Positions 47,145-57,855 of a stretch of 64,000 nt of DNA are shown here, in pieces. Within the stretch, counting starts at the first letter, position 1. Every line of letters begins with the position of its first letter. The translations under genes and the position numbers were made by a program. The stretch spans positions 372,001 through 436,000 of the forward strand of contig NZ_CP139992.1 in NCBI RefSeq assembly GCF_034424155.1. The letters run 5' to 3'. The notes under the pieces are model-generated. The model saw only the letters and a program-made list of their open reading frames with translations, did no database searches and had not been told where the DNA came from. Source of the DNA: Hafnia alvei. Lineage in GTDB: Bacteria; Pseudomonadota; Gammaproteobacteria; Enterobacterales; Enterobacteriaceae.

Positions 47145-47470
47145 TGGCTAAAAACCGCAGCCGTCGTTTGCGTAAAAAGATGCATATCGATGAGTTTCAG
47201 GAATTGGGTTTCAGCGTAAGCTGGAACTTTGAAGAAGGCACCGGTATCGACATTATCGACACTACCGTTGATAAATTCATCGATGAAGCGATTGAGCCAA
47301 ACGGTCTGGCATTTGATGGCAGTGGCTATCTGGCATGGGAAGGTCTGATTTGCCTGCAGCAGATCGGTCAGTGCACCGAAGAACATCAGAAGCTGGTTAA
47401 AGACTGGCTAGAAGCACACGGCATGAAAAATGTTGTCGTGAGCGATCTGTTTGATGTTTGGTGGGATTGA
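47144..47470 (+). CDS. yggL: YggL family protein (DUF469)
   Basis: 108 aa. Basic start [23 protein letters not shown], then acidic repeats, ending LFDVWWD. Orthologous to E. coli YggL, reported as a ribosome-associated (50S) protein. Translationally coupled to trmB. Confidence 0.95.
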   Translation: MAKNRSRRLRKKMHIDEFQELGFSVSWNFEEGTGIDIIDTTVDKFIDEAIEPNGLAFDGSGYLAWEGLICLQQIGQCTEEHQKLVKDWLEAHGMKNVVVSDLFDVWWD

Positions 47471-47483
47471 TTTCCACAGGTAT

Positions 47484-47510
47484 AAAAAAACCCGCTTCGG
47501 CGGGTTTTTT
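47484..47510. terminator. Bidirectional terminator after yggL
   Basis: AAACCCGC-TTCG-GCGGGTTT with flanking A7 and T6; the UUCG tetraloop makes it strong in both directions. Confidence 0.95.
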
Positions 47511-47652
47511 ATTGTTTTGCGAAGGGTATCCGCACAATTTTATCGTTTTTGACTGCCAAATCGAAGGCTTGTTTAGCAAGTTGCATACCTAAAATCTTTC
47601 GTTCACGCACCGTCATTTTTTTGAGTTCTGAAACAGGGGGTCTTGAAAGCAT
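47509..47652 (-). CDS. Small basic protein (47 aa) overlapping the next gene
   Basis: ATG 47652 with GGAG 8 bp upstream; 47 residues beginning MLSRPPVSELKKMTVRERK and ending RIPFAKQ, basic and helical. It overlaps the end of the 164-aa gene by 50 bp in another frame. A TTG at 47691 would add 13 residues. It might be a separate coupled gene or the frameshifted C-terminus of its neighbour. No family recognised. Confidence 0.5.
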   Translation of the reverse strand: MLSRPPVSELKKMTVRERKILGMQLAKQAFDLAVKNDKIVRIPFAKQ

Positions 47653-48097
47653 AACCGAGTTCTCCGGGGCCAATATTGTTGCTGAGTTCAAAATTTAACC
47701 TATTTTCGCTTCTGCTTACAAGCCTATCGTAGAAATGTTTTAAGCGTAAATTTTCAGCGTTGGCAAAATAGGATTTAGCATTAAATGTTTGATAATGCTG
47801 TTCAATAATTTGAGTAAGAATCTCGCCAAGCATCAATAGTTCTCGATAACCAAAGCGCGTTATTTGTGAAACCGGAGAGGCATAAAAATGACCAGATTCG
47901 AAGTTATCTTGGCGATCGAATTTGACGTCATAGCTAGGTTCTTGCAATAAAAAACCAACCTCCTCAGATCTAAATATCAAGTAACTGTCATCATCAAGAT
48001 CTACCAAAGAAAACAAACAGGTAAACGGTTGATTATGGATGCTGAAATGGCATAGATGCAGGGTGAAGCCCCCCTGTTTTAGCGCTAGAAATTCCAT
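47603..48097 (-). CDS. Unrecognised protein, 164 aa
   Basis: Begins MEFLALKQGGFTLHLCHF; mixed alpha/beta, acidic centre (LVDLDDDSYLIF), no signal peptide. No family recognised. The last 30 residues overlap the small basic gene; a single frameshift near GGCCCCGGAG would join them into one product of about 205 aa. Lies between yggL and glsB, an insertion relative to E. coli. Confidence 0.55.
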   Translation of the reverse strand: MEFLALKQGGFTLHLCHFSIHNQPFTCLFSLVDLDDDSYLIFRSEEVGFLLQEPSYDVKFDRQDNFESGHFYASPVSQITRFGYRELLMLGEILTQIIEQHYQTFNAKSYFANAENLRLKHFYDRLVSRSENRLNFELSNNIGPGELGYAFKTPCFRTQKNDGA

Positions 48098-48304
48098 GTA
48101 ATTTACTCTCTGTCCATAGCGATAATTTGCGCAATCTAGCCCTGATTATTTTAATCTTCTAGTGAGAACCACAGGTTATGGAATGCTGTTCGCAAAGTTA
48201 TTTTGTATCCACGTTATCTCTCTGCTACTCCTTTCCGTTCCGGCGCATTTGCTTTATCCTCCCGCCCGTTATGAACGTATTTTGGATGCATTGTGGAGTA
48301 GCGT

Positions 48305-49231
48305 GTGGCGACTAAGCTGAGTAATCAACTGCTGGAAGATATTCTGGCTCAGGTACGCCCTTTGATCGGGCAGGGCAAAGTGGCGGACTATATTCCGGCT
48401 TTGGCTGAAGTGCCTGCGAATAAGCTGGGGATCGCCGTGTGTACCGTCGATGGCGAAACCTATCAGGCCGGTGACGCAGACGAGCGCTTTTCTATTCAGT
48501 CGATTTCTAAAGTATTGAGCTTGACCGTAGCGCTGAGCCGCTATGCGGAATCGGATATTTGGGCGCGGGTCGGTAAAGAGCCGTCTGGTCAGCCGTTTAA
48601 CTCGCTGTTGCAGCTTGAGCTGGAGCAGGGGAAGCCGCGCAACCCTTTTATTAACGCAGGTGCGCTGGTGGTGTGCGATATGCTCCAGTCGCGTCTGAGC
48701 GCACCTAAGCAGCGTATGCTGGAAGTGGTGCGGGCGCTGTCCGGCGAGCCGGATATCGTATATGACGCACGCGTTGCGCGCTCTGAGTTTGAACATTCAG
48801 ATCGAAATGCGGCTATTGCTTATCTGATGAAGTCGTTTGGCAACTTCGAAAATGACGTGATTACGGTGCTGCAAACCTACTTCCATTACTGCGCTTTAAG
48901 AATGAGTTGTATGGAACTGGCGCGCACTTTTGTCTATCTTGCCAATAACGGGCATTCTCCTGCGCTGGATGAGCCTCTCATCAATGAGCGGCAGAACCGC
49001 CAGATTAATGCCATGATGGTCACTAGCGGTATGTATGATGGCGCTGGCGAATTTGCCTATCGTGTCGGAATGCCCGGCAAGTCAGGCGTGGGCGGTGGCA
49101 TTATTGCCGTTGTTCCACATGAAATGAGTATCGCAGTTTGGTGTCCGGAACTGGATGCCTCTGGTAACTCACTGGCGGGAACCGCCGCGCTTGAGATCTT
49201 GGCTCAGCGCATTGGCCGCTCGATTTTTTAG
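48305..49231 (+). CDS. glsB: Glutaminase GlsB
   Basis: 308 aa, same length as E. coli YneH/GlsB. Serine-dependent fold with SIQSISK (nucleophile Ser and Lys), [12 protein letters not shown] and the SGVGGG loop. Hydrolyses glutamine to glutamate and ammonia. GTG start with GGAG 7 bp upstream. Followed by yggN at 14 bp, so probably co-transcribed. Confidence 0.96.
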   Translation: MATKLSNQLLEDILAQVRPLIGQGKVADYIPALAEVPANKLGIAVCTVDGETYQAGDADERFSIQSISKVLSLTVALSRYAESDIWARVGKEPSGQPFNSLLQLELEQGKPRNPFINAGALVVCDMLQSRLSAPKQRMLEVVRALSGEPDIVYDARVARSEFEHSDRNAAIAYLMKSFGNFENDVITVLQTYFHYCALRMSCMELARTFVYLANNGHSPALDEPLINERQNRQINAMMVTSGMYDGAGEFAYRVGMPGKSGVGGGIIAVVPHEMSIAVWCPELDASGNSLAGTAALEILAQRIGRSIF

Positions 49232-49245
49232 GAGAGAAAGAACGC

Positions 49246-49974
49246 ATGATTCGTAAATTAGGGTTATCTCTGCTGATGCTAACCGCGTGGCAGGCACAGG
49301 CGGCATGGGAATGTAACGTTAAACCGCAGGATGACATCATCATTAATCCGCAGCAGGTACAGATTGTGGGTGCCAGCGGAAATCTCACCATTGATAAAAA
49401 CGGCAATATGACCCGCGATGGCAAAGCCGTAGCGCTAAGTGCTAAAGCGCAACAGCAGGCGGTAAATCTGCAATCGGGTATTCGTACTGATTTTCCGTGG
49501 ATCGATCAGGGGGCTCAGCAGCGTTTAGAAAAGGCTCGTGTTTCGCTGGATAAAGTGATCGTTGAGCAGGTGGGTAGCGACAGCAACATTCGTAACCGCC
49601 TGACCAAACTGGATTCTCAGCTCAAAGAGCAGATGCAAAAAATTCTAGAAAAGCGCAGCGATGGGTATACCTTCCATCATCAAGCCATTTCTAAAGTTGA
49701 GCAGGAAGGCCAGAATTTAGTCAACCAGACCATGGGTGGTGTTCTGCAAGACAGCATCAATGAGATGGGGCTGAAACAGGCTGCGAATGCCACCAAGTCC
49801 GATAACCCGTTACAGGCCATCATGGGCAATCTGGGTGGGTTACAGCAGGCGATCCGTACCGAGTGGAGCAAGCAGGATGATGACTTCAAAGCTTTCGGGA
49901 AAGACGTTTGTACGCGCATTACTACGCTCGATAACCAGCGTCAGGCGCTGATTAAAGAGCTGCCAAAGGCGTAA
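49246..49974 (+). CDS. yggN: Periplasmic YggN family protein (DUF2884)
   Basis: 242 aa. Signal peptide MIRKLGLSLLMLTAWQAQAA, then CNVKPQDDIIINPQQVQI, TFHHQAISKVEQEGQ and MGGVLQDSINEMG, as in E. coli YggN. Function unknown. Good RBS (GGAGAG). Confidence 0.93.
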   Translation: MIRKLGLSLLMLTAWQAQAAWECNVKPQDDIIINPQQVQIVGASGNLTIDKNGNMTRDGKAVALSAKAQQQAVNLQSGIRTDFPWIDQGAQQRLEKARVSLDKVIVEQVGSDSNIRNRLTKLDSQLKEQMQKILEKRSDGYTFHHQAISKVEQEGQNLVNQTMGGVLQDSINEMGLKQAANATKSDNPLQAIMGNLGGLQQAIRTEWSKQDDDFKAFGKDVCTRITTLDNQRQALIKELPKA

Positions 49975-50016
49975 GTGAGACAATAATTTGCCAGCCCAAG
50001 CGGTTGGCAAATTTCA

Positions 50017-51147
50017 TCATTTCAGTGAATTTACGACAGGTTTCTGCGGTTTACCCGAAAACAGGTAGCGCAACAGAGGCACGCGGCGATGTATTTCATA
50101 CAGCGCTAACGATCCTAATACCACCAGCGTGACGCCAATAATGAATCCAATAAATGGGTTCGGATGTGCGGTTTCCATCAGGCTGCCGTAAATAATCGTC
50201 AGTGGATGATGTACCAGATAGATAAACAGCGATGCGCCAACAAAGTAGGTCACGCCGCGCGACTCGCGATTTAACAGGCGATGACCCAGCGTAAGTACGA
50301 CTTTAGTCATCGTCAGACCAATGATGAAAATCAGGCAAAACTGCACGCTGAGCTGAAGCGGTGCGAAGACCTGTGTGTTTTCATTCAATAGATATAATCC
50401 CACCGACGCCGCAGCAATCAGACCGTCGCTGAATGACACCCGCGTAATATTTTCTTTATGTTTTATGTGCACGAATGCCACGGCACCGAGCAAATAAAAC
50501 GGGAAATACATCAACGTATTCACCACTAAAAAGTTAAATAACGCCGAGCCGGTAATCTCAGGCATGAAGGTCGCGCAAAGCTTGTGTAGAACGGCAAAAA
50601 CAACGCCTAATGCGATGAAAATTGGCAATAACATGTGGGTTGGTACTTTGCTCCAAAGCCCGCGATTCACGATAGCGTTGAGCAGCGGCGCGCTGATGAC
50701 GGTAAGCAAACTTAGCGTGAGTAAAAACCAAAGGTGTGAAACCAGATACCACACGCAAATATTGGCTTTTTGCCACACATTAGCCTGATCCCAATCGCCG
50801 ATCCCCGAAGTGTGATGCAGGATATACCAGAACTGGGGCAGCGTGATCAGCACCATCGCGGTTGCCATCGGGATCAATAATCGCGTTAGGCGAACGTTCA
50901 GCCATTTTTTTAGCGGGTATCGCTGATACAGCATGCAGGAAAAATAGCCTGAAATAACAAAGAAGACCTGCATACGAAAGGCGTGGATGAAATCATTAAA
51001 TAAGCTGAGAGTCAGGCTTTCTGGCGTGCTATTCACCACCCAATGGTGGGCTGAATAGACCAGTGAAACATGAAAAGGTATCCCCAACAGCATGAGCGTA
51101 GCGCGGATATAGTCTAGATAGTGTTCTCGTTGGATAGTTTTAGCCAA
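50017..51147 (-). CDS. opgC: OpgC/MdoC, osmoregulated periplasmic glucan succinyltransferase
   Basis: About 376 aa from TTG 51147 (AGG upstream; the frame runs to 51222). Ten-segment acyltransferase-3 fold with REHYLDYIRATLMLLGIPFH, NDFIHAFRMQVFFVISGYFS and YFVGASLFIYLVHHPLT, all as in E. coli OpgC. It transfers succinyl groups to membrane-derived glucans in the periplasm. Here it is away from opgGH. Start is uncertain; the first 25 residues of the longest frame show no similarity. Confidence 0.88.
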   Translation of the reverse strand: MAKTIQREHYLDYIRATLMLLGIPFHVSLVYSAHHWVVNSTPESLTLSLFNDFIHAFRMQVFFVISGYFSCMLYQRYPLKKWLNVRLTRLLIPMATAMVLITLPQFWYILHHTSGIGDWDQANVWQKANICVWYLVSHLWFLLTLSLLTVISAPLLNAIVNRGLWSKVPTHMLLPIFIALGVVFAVLHKLCATFMPEITGSALFNFLVVNTLMYFPFYLLGAVAFVHIKHKENITRVSFSDGLIAAASVGLYLLNENTQVFAPLQLSVQFCLIFIIGLTMTKVVLTLGHRLLNRESRGVTYFVGASLFIYLVHHPLTIIYGSLMETAHPNPFIGFIIGVTLVVLGSLALYEIHRRVPLLRYLFSGKPQKPVVNSLK

Positions 51148-51271
51148 TGCGTTATACCTAAAAATCCTGTCAGATAAGCCATAAAGTGGCGTAACTCTAG
51201 GGAGATAATGCCTATCCGGCAAGTGTTCGCATGCATTTTTGGATTAATCCGTGCTTAAGTAAGACTTCATA

Positions 51272-52027
51272 CTAACGGCTGATACCCTCATCTTCAGCTT
51301 CCGACAAAGCGTCAGTTTCCGGCATTTCTAAGTTCGTTATCACCTGCACCACATCGCTAATGCCACCAATCTTTATTTCACTGGTGCGATTCATTTTGCT
51401 TTTATCTATCAGTAATAAAGATTGTAGTGCACGCTTAAGCAGCAGCGATTTAAATTCAGCGTTATAGCTGTTTGAATCCCATAAAATACCTTCTCTATCA
51501 ATGCCTTCACACGAGAAGATAAAGAGATCGATTTCGAGTTCTTTGAGCTGTGAAAGGATGGCTGGATTGACATAGCACGCATACTTACGCTGTAGCAGGC
51601 CGCCGGAGCTGATGAGCTGGATATGCTCTCGTTTCGACAGTTCTTGGCAAATGCGCACGCTGTTGGTGAACACGGTGATATCAATATCAGGTAATTGTTT
51701 CGCCAAATACCAGCAGGTTGAGCTGGCATCAAGGGCAATCGTCATTCCCGCATCGATCCATGGAAGCGTTTGGCGCGCGATGTCGGCTTTGCTGGTGAAG
51801 TGGCTTTTCAAGCGAGCGCTGAAGGGATCGCCGTTGTCTTGCGTATCGCGCTTGATGCTTTTGGCGCGGCCGTGTTGGCGGATGATCTTACCTTGCGCCT
51901 GTAGCGTATTAAGATCGCGTCGGATCGTCTCCTTGCTAACGTGCAGCAGTTCGGCAAGATCTTCAGTGGTCAGGGTTTCATGCTGTCGGATGAGTTGTAC
52001 GATGGCCTGATGGCGATCTGTTTTCAC
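51272..52027 (-). CDS. fucR: L-fucose operon regulator FucR (DeoR family)
   Basis: 251 aa. The DeoR winged helix (LTTEDLAELLHVSKETIRRDLNTLQAQGKIIRQHG) precedes an effector domain with DASSTCWYLAKQLPD, as in E. coli FucR. GTG 52027 is favoured by GAGGAGA just upstream. FucR activates fuc genes with fuculose-1-phosphate. Last gene of fucPIKUR. The C-terminal 15 residues are acidic and longer than in E. coli. Confidence 0.94.
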   Translation of the reverse strand: MKTDRHQAIVQLIRQHETLTTEDLAELLHVSKETIRRDLNTLQAQGKIIRQHGRAKSIKRDTQDNGDPFSARLKSHFTSKADIARQTLPWIDAGMTIALDASSTCWYLAKQLPDIDITVFTNSVRICQELSKREHIQLISSGGLLQRKYACYVNPAILSQLKELEIDLFIFSCEGIDREGILWDSNSYNAEFKSLLLKRALQSLLLIDKSKMNRTSEIKIGGISDVVQVITNLEMPETDALSEAEDEGISR

Positions 52028-52106
52028 GATGGCTCTCCTCTCACGAAAAACCATGCGCCGAGTTCTGGCCTAATGGCTGGCGCATGGTTAAATCCAGAGC
52101 AAGAGA

Positions 52107-52532
52107 TTAAGGCGTCACCCCTTTTTTTAACAGTATATTCCCGTATTTAGCCGTCTCGCCTGTGATGACGATCGCAAAGGCCTTTTGGGCTCGTTCGTAA
52201 AAGGCAAAGCGATCGATACGAGTGACCGACAGATCGCGGCGATCGGGGCTCGATAATGCCTGCAAATAGCGCTGCTCCACGCTGGCATCCAGCGTATCGC
52301 CTTCAACCGCAGCCATCATGATCAACGGCGGGGCGTAGCTATCGAGTTCAAACAGCGGGATGATGGCGGCCAGTAAATCGCTGACGCGCAGCCCATCGGC
52401 TCGAATGACTTTCGGCCCCATACTATGAGCGGGAAAATGCGCATCGGAAAAAATGATTTCATCGCCGTGTCCCATTTCTGCCAAGGTCTTGAGCAATTGA
52501 GGTGAGATCAGCGGAGAGATATTTTTCAGCAT
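52107..52532 (-). CDS. fucU: L-fucose mutarotase FucU
   Basis: 141 aa, nearly identical in pattern to E. coli Fuc[33 protein letters not shown] with catalytic His, [22 protein letters not shown]. It interconverts fucose anomers. ATG 52532 lies one base after the fucK stop and has AAGGAG upstream, so translation is coupled. Confidence 0.97.
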   Translation of the reverse strand: MLKNISPLISPQLLKTLAEMGHGDEIIFSDAHFPAHSMGPKVIRADGLRVSDLLAAIIPLFELDSYAPPLIMMAAVEGDTLDASVEQRYLQALSSPDRRDLSVTRIDRFAFYERAQKAFAIVITGETAKYGNILLKKGVTP

Positions 52533-52533
52533 T

Positions 52534-53997
52534 TTATACTCCTTCCTTAAGCAGATTATTTTCGTGGGCAAGAGATTGATAGATCTCGCTTTGCTCGCCG
52601 GGATAATAAGATTGATAGCGATAATTCACCTGCTGGCGAGCCTGTTCTGGCGAATCGTAGTAACCCACACCGCTCCAAGCGAACATCGCAGCGCCTAACA
52701 CGGTGGTTTCTGCATCGTGCAGCACTTTGACCGGAAGATTTAAAACATCGGCTTTAATCTGATTCCACAGCATGTTTCGGCTGCCGCCGCCAACCAGCAG
52801 TAATTCCTTAGAAGCAAACCCCCCAATGTTTTCTAGCACTGCGAGATTTTGCTGTAGTTGCCAAGAAAGTCCTTCGAGAGCGGAGCGGTAGAAATGCCCA
52901 CGCTCGGTGTGCAAACGCATGCCGCGCCAACCCGCCTGAGCGTGGTTATCAAGCAGTTGGCAGTTCATGCGCAGGCCTTCCGCGCCGGGGCGAATGGCGC
53001 CAGCTTCGGTAATCATTTGGGCGTAGGCATCGGGGATTTTTTCGTTAGGCCAATAAAGCTGGCGCACTCTTTCCAACACGCCGGACGCTAGCCACTGAAG
53101 ACCGGGGTTGAACAGGCCTTGGCAGCTATCAAGTTCGCAGGTCGAACCGGCAAAACGCGGCAGCAGCGACGTATTCACCTGTGGTGTGCGAACCATCAGA
53201 ATTTCCCATGTACCGGATGACAACACGGGCTGATCGAGTTCGGCACCGGAGCCAAACAGGGCAAACTGGGTATCATGACCGGCGGAAATCACCGGAGTGC
53301 CTACGGGAATGCCAAAACGCGCGGCCATTTTCGGTAATAAATTGCCAACATGCTCCCCTGCGGCGACCATGCGCGGGAAGAGCGAAGAGGGGAGGCCAGT
53401 GCGTTGTAAAATAGTCTCGCTAAAAGTTTCTTGGCGCACGTCGAGTAGCTGGCTGGTGCCAGCCATGGTGCGATCGGTGGTGAATTCGCCGGTCAGCCGG
53501 TGGTTAATCAGCGAGGAAATAAACAGCCATGCATGTGCTTGTTCTAATAATTCAGGCCGATTTTCTTTTATCCAGATCAGCTTATACAAAGTATTAAAGC
53601 TAAATTGGCCGATGCCGGAAATGGTTTGCAGTTCGCCGGGCGTAATATAGCGATCGATTTTCTCCATAATCGCGGCCGTTCGCGGACACTTCCAGCTAAT
53701 CACCGGATAGAGTAATTCGCCGTTTTTATCGACCAGCGCACCGTCAACGCCAAAGGTGGTCACGCTCAGCGCATGAATGTGGTAGCCGTTTAGCTGTGGC
53801 ATGAGCTGCTGACAGCAATCGGCAAAGCGCTGCAAAATGTCATCTAATGACCAGATATGCCATTGGTCATTTTCTGCGGCGGGCTGGCTCGCATTGGCGG
53901 TGGACGCCTTAGCGACCACAATGCCTTTGGCGTCTATCGCCATAGCGCGAATATTGGTGGCACCGCAGTCTAAAATGATCACCACATCATGGTTCAT
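52534..53997 (-). CDS. fucK: L-fuculokinase FucK
   Basis: 487 aa FGGY-family sugar kinase. The phosphate-1 motif [41 protein letters not shown] and [17 protein letters not shown] match the family. Phosphorylates L-fuculose. ATG 53997 gives an E. coli-like start; longer readings enter repeat DNA. Separated from fucI by about 300 bp of tandem repeats. Confidence 0.97.
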   Translation of the reverse strand: MNHDVVIILDCGATNIRAMAIDAKGIVVAKASTANASQPAAENDQWHIWSLDDILQRFADCCQQLMPQLNGYHIHALSVTTFGVDGALVDKNGELLYPVISWKCPRTAAIMEKIDRYITPGELQTISGIGQFSFNTLYKLIWIKENRPELLEQAHAWLFISSLINHRLTGEFTTDRTMAGTSQLLDVRQETFSETILQRTGLPSSLFPRMVAAGEHVGNLLPKMAARFGIPVGTPVISAGHDTQFALFGSGAELDQPVLSSGTWEILMVRTPQVNTSLLPRFAGSTCELDSCQGLFNPGLQWLASGVLERVRQLYWPNEKIPDAYAQMITEAGAIRPGAEGLRMNCQLLDNHAQAGWRGMRLHTERGHFYRSALEGLSWQLQQNLAVLENIGGFASKELLLVGGGSRNMLWNQIKADVLNLPVKVLHDAETTVLGAAMFAWSGVGYYDSPEQARQQVNYRYQSYYPGEQSEIYQSLAHENNLLKEGV

Positions 53998-54028
53998 GGT
54001 GGCTCCTAGTGAATAAATATAAACAGGT

Positions 54029-54068
54029 TTACCCCACCCCAACCCTCCCCTTGTCAGGGGAGGGAGCC
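54029..54068. repeat. GC-rich palindromic repeat near fucK
   Basis: CACCCCAACCCTCCCCTTGT...GGGGAGGG, another member of the dispersed family, directly before the tandem array. Confidence 0.75.
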
Positions 54069-54073
54069 GTTCA

Positions 54074-54290
54074 GTGACGCAAGCCGAACTCGGTATGCTC
54101 CTCCCCTTGTGAAGGGGGGAGGCCGGAAGGGTGTGAATTCCCTGCCGTTAAGTGACACAAATCGAACTCGGTATGCTCCTCCCCTTGTGAAGGGGGAGGC
54201 CGGAAGGGGGTAAATTCCCTGCTGTTAAGTGACACAAACCGAACTCGGTATGCTCCTCCCCCTGTGAAGGGGGAGGCTGGGAGGGGGTCA
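54074..54290. repeat. Tandem array of three 77-78-bp palindrome-bearing units
   Basis: Units begin at 54074, 54152 and 54229 with GTGAC(G/A)CAA-CGAACTCGG. Each carries CTCCCC(T/C)...GTGAA-GGGGGAGG and ends near CCCTGC(C/T)GTTAA; the third ends in AGGGGGTCACTCC. It fills the gap between fucI and fucK inside the operon. Confidence 0.88.
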
Positions 54291-54299
54291 CTCCGCGCA

Positions 54300-56090
54300 T
54301 TATTTTTTATACAAAGGCCCGTAGTTTTGGCAGGCACGATAATCCTGTCCTTCGGTATCCATGCCGTGCGCGGCCCATGACGATGGACGGTAGATTTCGC
54401 CGTCTTCCACGTTATGCATACACACTGGAATACGCAGCATCGATGCCAGCGTAATCAGATCTGCACCTACGTGACCAATGGTCAGCACGCCGTGGTTAGC
54501 ACCCCAGTTCGCCATCACAGAGTACACATCGGTAAACGGCCCTTTGCCGGTTAAGCGTGGGGCAAACCATGTGGTTGGCCATGTTTCGTTGGTACGCTTA
54601 TCTAACGTGTCATGCACGTCTTTAGGCAGCTCAACGCTCCAACCTTCTGCGATCTGCAATACTGGCCCAATGCCTTTGATGATATTGACGCGGGACATGG
54701 TGAAAGGAACGCCGCCGCGGGTTAGGAAACGAGATGAATAGCCGCCGCCACGGAAATACTCGTGGATCGCAGGGCACCATTCGGTTGCTTGCAGGCAGGC
54801 ATCCGCTTCTTTCTGGCTGATTTGCCAATGCGGTTTCATGGTTGGGTTGCCCTGAGCGTCAAGCTGACGGCATGAGCCATCTAGCGCCGCAGAGCCGGAG
54901 TTAATCAGATGGATGATGCCGTCTTTGGCATGACCGGTGAGGTCACTTCCGGTTACGCGTTTTACCGCTTCAGGTGACCAGTAGGTACGAACGTCGGCGA
55001 ATACCTGAGCGGTGCCAGTGAGCATGTGCCCAAACAGCATCGCGACGCCGTTGAGGCTGTCGTTTTCAGTGGCTACCACAAACGGTTTACGCACGCCGTT
55101 CCAGTCGAACGAGCTATTGAGCAACGCTTCTGCGGTATCGCCATTAGGGTATTGATCGGTCCAGTGACGCTGGCCTTGGAAGCCCGCCGCAATCGCGTTA
55201 TAGCCTAGTGATTCCTCGACGAATCCTTGCTGAGCCAGTTTTTCGTTGCCCTGCATCATGTCGCGAATGCACATGGCCATCAGCAAGCTTTCACGTAATA
55301 CCGCTCGGCTGCTTTCTGGCGAACGACGATATTGGTCGGCGTTAAGATCTGGCCCAAAGCGGAAGTTGTTATCCGCCCACGAAAGCGCGAGTTCAAGCTC
55401 TTCGGCATCGTAAATCTTCTGATCGATACGGCGGCGTAGTTCGGTCATATCCACCGACTGCACTTTCATACCGAGCCAAGATTCAAAGAAGTTATGATCA
55501 ACGATGGAGCCGGCAATCCCCATTGAGACGCCGCCCAGCGACATATAACTTTTGCCTTTCATGCTAGCGACGGCTAAACCAGCGCGCGCAAAGCGTAGGA
55601 GTTTTTCCTCTACGTCGGCTGGAATGCTGTCATCGCCACCGTCTTGCACATCGTGGCCATAAATAGAAAACGCAGGGATGCCCTTTTGGCTATGTGCCGC
55701 CAGCGCGGCTGCCAGATAAACCGCACCTGGGCGTTCGGTGCCGTTAAATCCCCAGATGGCTTTTGGGCGCATTGGGTCCATGTCGATGGTTTCGCTGCCG
55801 TAGCATCAGCAAGGGGTGACGGTGATGGTTAATCCCACATTCTGGCGGCTGAATTTATCTTCACAGGCGGCAGACTCCGCCATGCCCGCAATACAGCCAT
55901 CGGCAATCACGCACTCTACTGCAGCGCCACAGGCGTGATGCAGCTGCTCGCTTAATAGCTGCGCGGTGGCTTTCGCCATATTCATTGTTTGTTCTTCAAG
56001 GGACTCGCGTACACCCATGCGGCGGCCATCAATGACTGGGCGGATACCAATTTTGGGCAGGTTTTGTAGGGTCTGGTGTTGGCTATTCAT
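54300..56090 (-). pseudogene. fucI: L-fucose isomerase fucI with in-frame TGA
   Basis: From ATG 56090 (RBS AGGAAAA) the frame gives 94 codons ending TVTPC, then TGA at plus-strand 55806-55808, then continues in the same frame as [10 protein letters not shown] to a normal C-terminus. E. coli FucI reads TPCWCYGS here, so TGG (Trp, near the active site) has become TGA. The remainder is intact and highly similar, including catalytic regions [14 protein letters not shown] and [14 protein letters not shown]. Total 596 codons against 591 in E. coli. Likely a point-nonsense pseudogene; low-level UGA read-through or a base-call error cannot be excluded. Confidence 0.9.
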
Positions 56091-56142
56091 TCTTATTTTC
56101 CTCACGTTAATCGGTAGGTTGTCTTTCTTAAGGTTGAATTGC

Positions 56143-57462
56143 TTAAGCCGTTGCGCGCGGCATGATGTTTGATCTGAACTTGGCAAAGATGAAAATGATG
56201 GCGAAGCACAGCGCCGGGATCAGTTCTGCGGTTGGAATGTTGCCCGCCGCATCGCTAACAAATCCCATGACCGGTGTGACAATGCCGCCGCCGATAATGG
56301 TCATAACAATAATGGATGAACCGTATTTGGTGTCTTGGTCTAATCCCTTAATCCCTAAGGAGAAAATGGTCGGATATTGGATAGACATAAACATGCTGCA
56401 CAGCGTTAGCGCGATAAGGCCAACGTGGCCGCCGGCCGCTGCGGAAATGATGCATAACAGCATGGAAATAAAGGCATAGATGGCTAAAACCTTGTGCGGT
56501 GCATAGTGACGGATAAGCCACGTTCCGCTAAAACGCCCGATGAAGAAGCACACCATGGTGGCAGTGAGATAATTGGCGGCAAATCCTGGCGTTGTGCCTG
56601 GAAGCTCCTCAATGGCGTAACGGATCAGATAGCTCCAGCAGGCGGTTTGAGCACCGACATAGCAGAACTGCGCTAATACGGCCCAGCGCCAATGCCGGAT
56701 ACGTAGCAGACGTGATACCGAAGCCAGCAGGGAACCGCCTTTGTCACCGCTATGCGCATCACTTTGAATGGTTGGGAATTTAGTGAAGGCAATCAGCAAG
56801 GCGACAAACAGTACAATGGCCACGATCATCATGTAGGGCGACTGAACCGCCAGCACCAAGCTGTGGTTATAGGCCGCGAGCTGCTCTGGCGCCATTTGGC
56901 TTAACACTTCGGCTGGCTGATGAGGAACATGAGATAAAATTAGCCCCTGACCAAAAACGACGGCAATAATGGCACCAAATGAATTAAAGGTTTGGGCTAG
57001 ATTAATTCTGAAATGTCCTGATTCCTCTGGCCCTAATACGGTAACAAAAGGATTAGCCGCCGTTTCCAAACAGCCAAGTCCCGCGGCTATGATAAATAAG
57101 CCAATAAGAAATAAGGTATAATTCATTCCCTCGGCGGCAGGCCAAAACAGTGCGGCGCCAATGGCATAAAATAATAACCCAGTAATAATCCCTGCCTTAT
57201 AACTAAGTTTTTTCATTAATATTCCGGCAGGAATAGGGATTAGGAAGTAACCAAAGTAAAATGCTGACTGTATCAGCCCAGCTTGAAAGTTAGTTAAGGT
57301 AAATGCCTGCTGAAACTGAGGCAGTAAAATATCATTTAGGTTGTTAGCGACAGCCCATAAAAAGAAAAGTGAACATAATAATGCAAATGGAATTAAATAA
57401 TTCCCTTTGCGCTCATGACTGGCAACGCGGTAGTTTTCTGACTGGATTGAAACGTTTCCCAT
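56143..57462 (-). CDS. fucP: L-fucose:H+ symporter FucP
   Basis: 439 aa, twelve-segment MFS permease: [28 protein letters not shown] (Asp for proton coupling), [17 protein letters not shown] (Glu) and [14 protein letters not shown], as in E. coli FucP. First gene of fucPIKUR; the start faces fucA across a 657-bp region. Confidence 0.97.
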   Translation of the reverse strand: MGNVSIQSENYRVASHERKGNYLIPFALLCSLFFLWAVANNLNDILLPQFQQAFTLTNFQAGLIQSAFYFGYFLIPIPAGILMKKLSYKAGIITGLLFYAIGAALFWPAAEGMNYTLFLIGLFIIAAGLGCLETAANPFVTVLGPEESGHFRINLAQTFNSFGAIIAVVFGQGLILSHVPHQPAEVLSQMAPEQLAAYNHSLVLAVQSPYMMIVAIVLFVALLIAFTKFPTIQSDAHSGDKGGSLLASVSRLLRIRHWRWAVLAQFCYVGAQTACWSYLIRYAIEELPGTTPGFAANYLTATMVCFFIGRFSGTWLIRHYAPHKVLAIYAFISMLLCIISAAAGGHVGLIALTLCSMFMSIQYPTIFSLGIKGLDQDTKYGSSIIVMTIIGGGIVTPVMGFVSDAAGNIPTAELIPALCFAIIFIFAKFRSNIMPRATA

Positions 57463-57495
57463 AGCGCCCTCGTTAGGTCATACAGAGATATTGTG

Positions 57496-57618
57496 TATAC
57501 CCTTCATACTTGAAGCTGCTTCGCGTTGGCTAGGCTTGGCCACCTGAATCACTGGCTAAAGTCAGCTCATCGGGATTGACTCTCTTGCCGCCTGGAAGCA
57601 ACTCCAATTATTTTTGGC
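57496..57618. repeat. Enterobacterial intergenic repeat of about 123 bp
   Basis: TATACCCTTCATACTTGAAGC...GCAACTCCAATTATTTTTGG has the pattern of a repeat widespread in Serratia, Yersinia and relatives (recalled, not searched). A short piece of the same type (ATACTCGTCATACTTCAAGC) occurs upstream of zur at about 5982-6001. Confidence 0.6.
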
Positions 57619-57855
57619 ATAAATCTGTTCTTCTTCCGCAGCAACACGTTCAGGCACTCTCCGTTCAATCGGAGGCGGGGTGCAATCATGCCGTTTATGC
57701 GGTAAGTGAAGCTATTCTTAAAACAAAAAAGCACTAAAAGTATGAGTTCAGTCACATTCAATATTATTGGGGGTGGAAATGTGAAGGTAGTCACTTTAAT
57801 AAATCAAAAAACATGCCAGTTTTAATCAAATAAGACATAAAAAACACAAATAGAA

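Noticed and set aside
48269..48796. 175-aa Arg/His-rich frame antisense to glsB
   Set aside because: Composition typical of a codon-bias shadow; glsB is unmistakable.
54029..54290. CRISPR array
   Set aside because: Only three long units that are similar along their whole length, with no unique spacers and no cas genes.
55806..55808. Selenocysteine at the fucI TGA
   Set aside because: Homologues carry Trp at this place and no convincing SECIS-type hairpin follows; point mutation is simpler.
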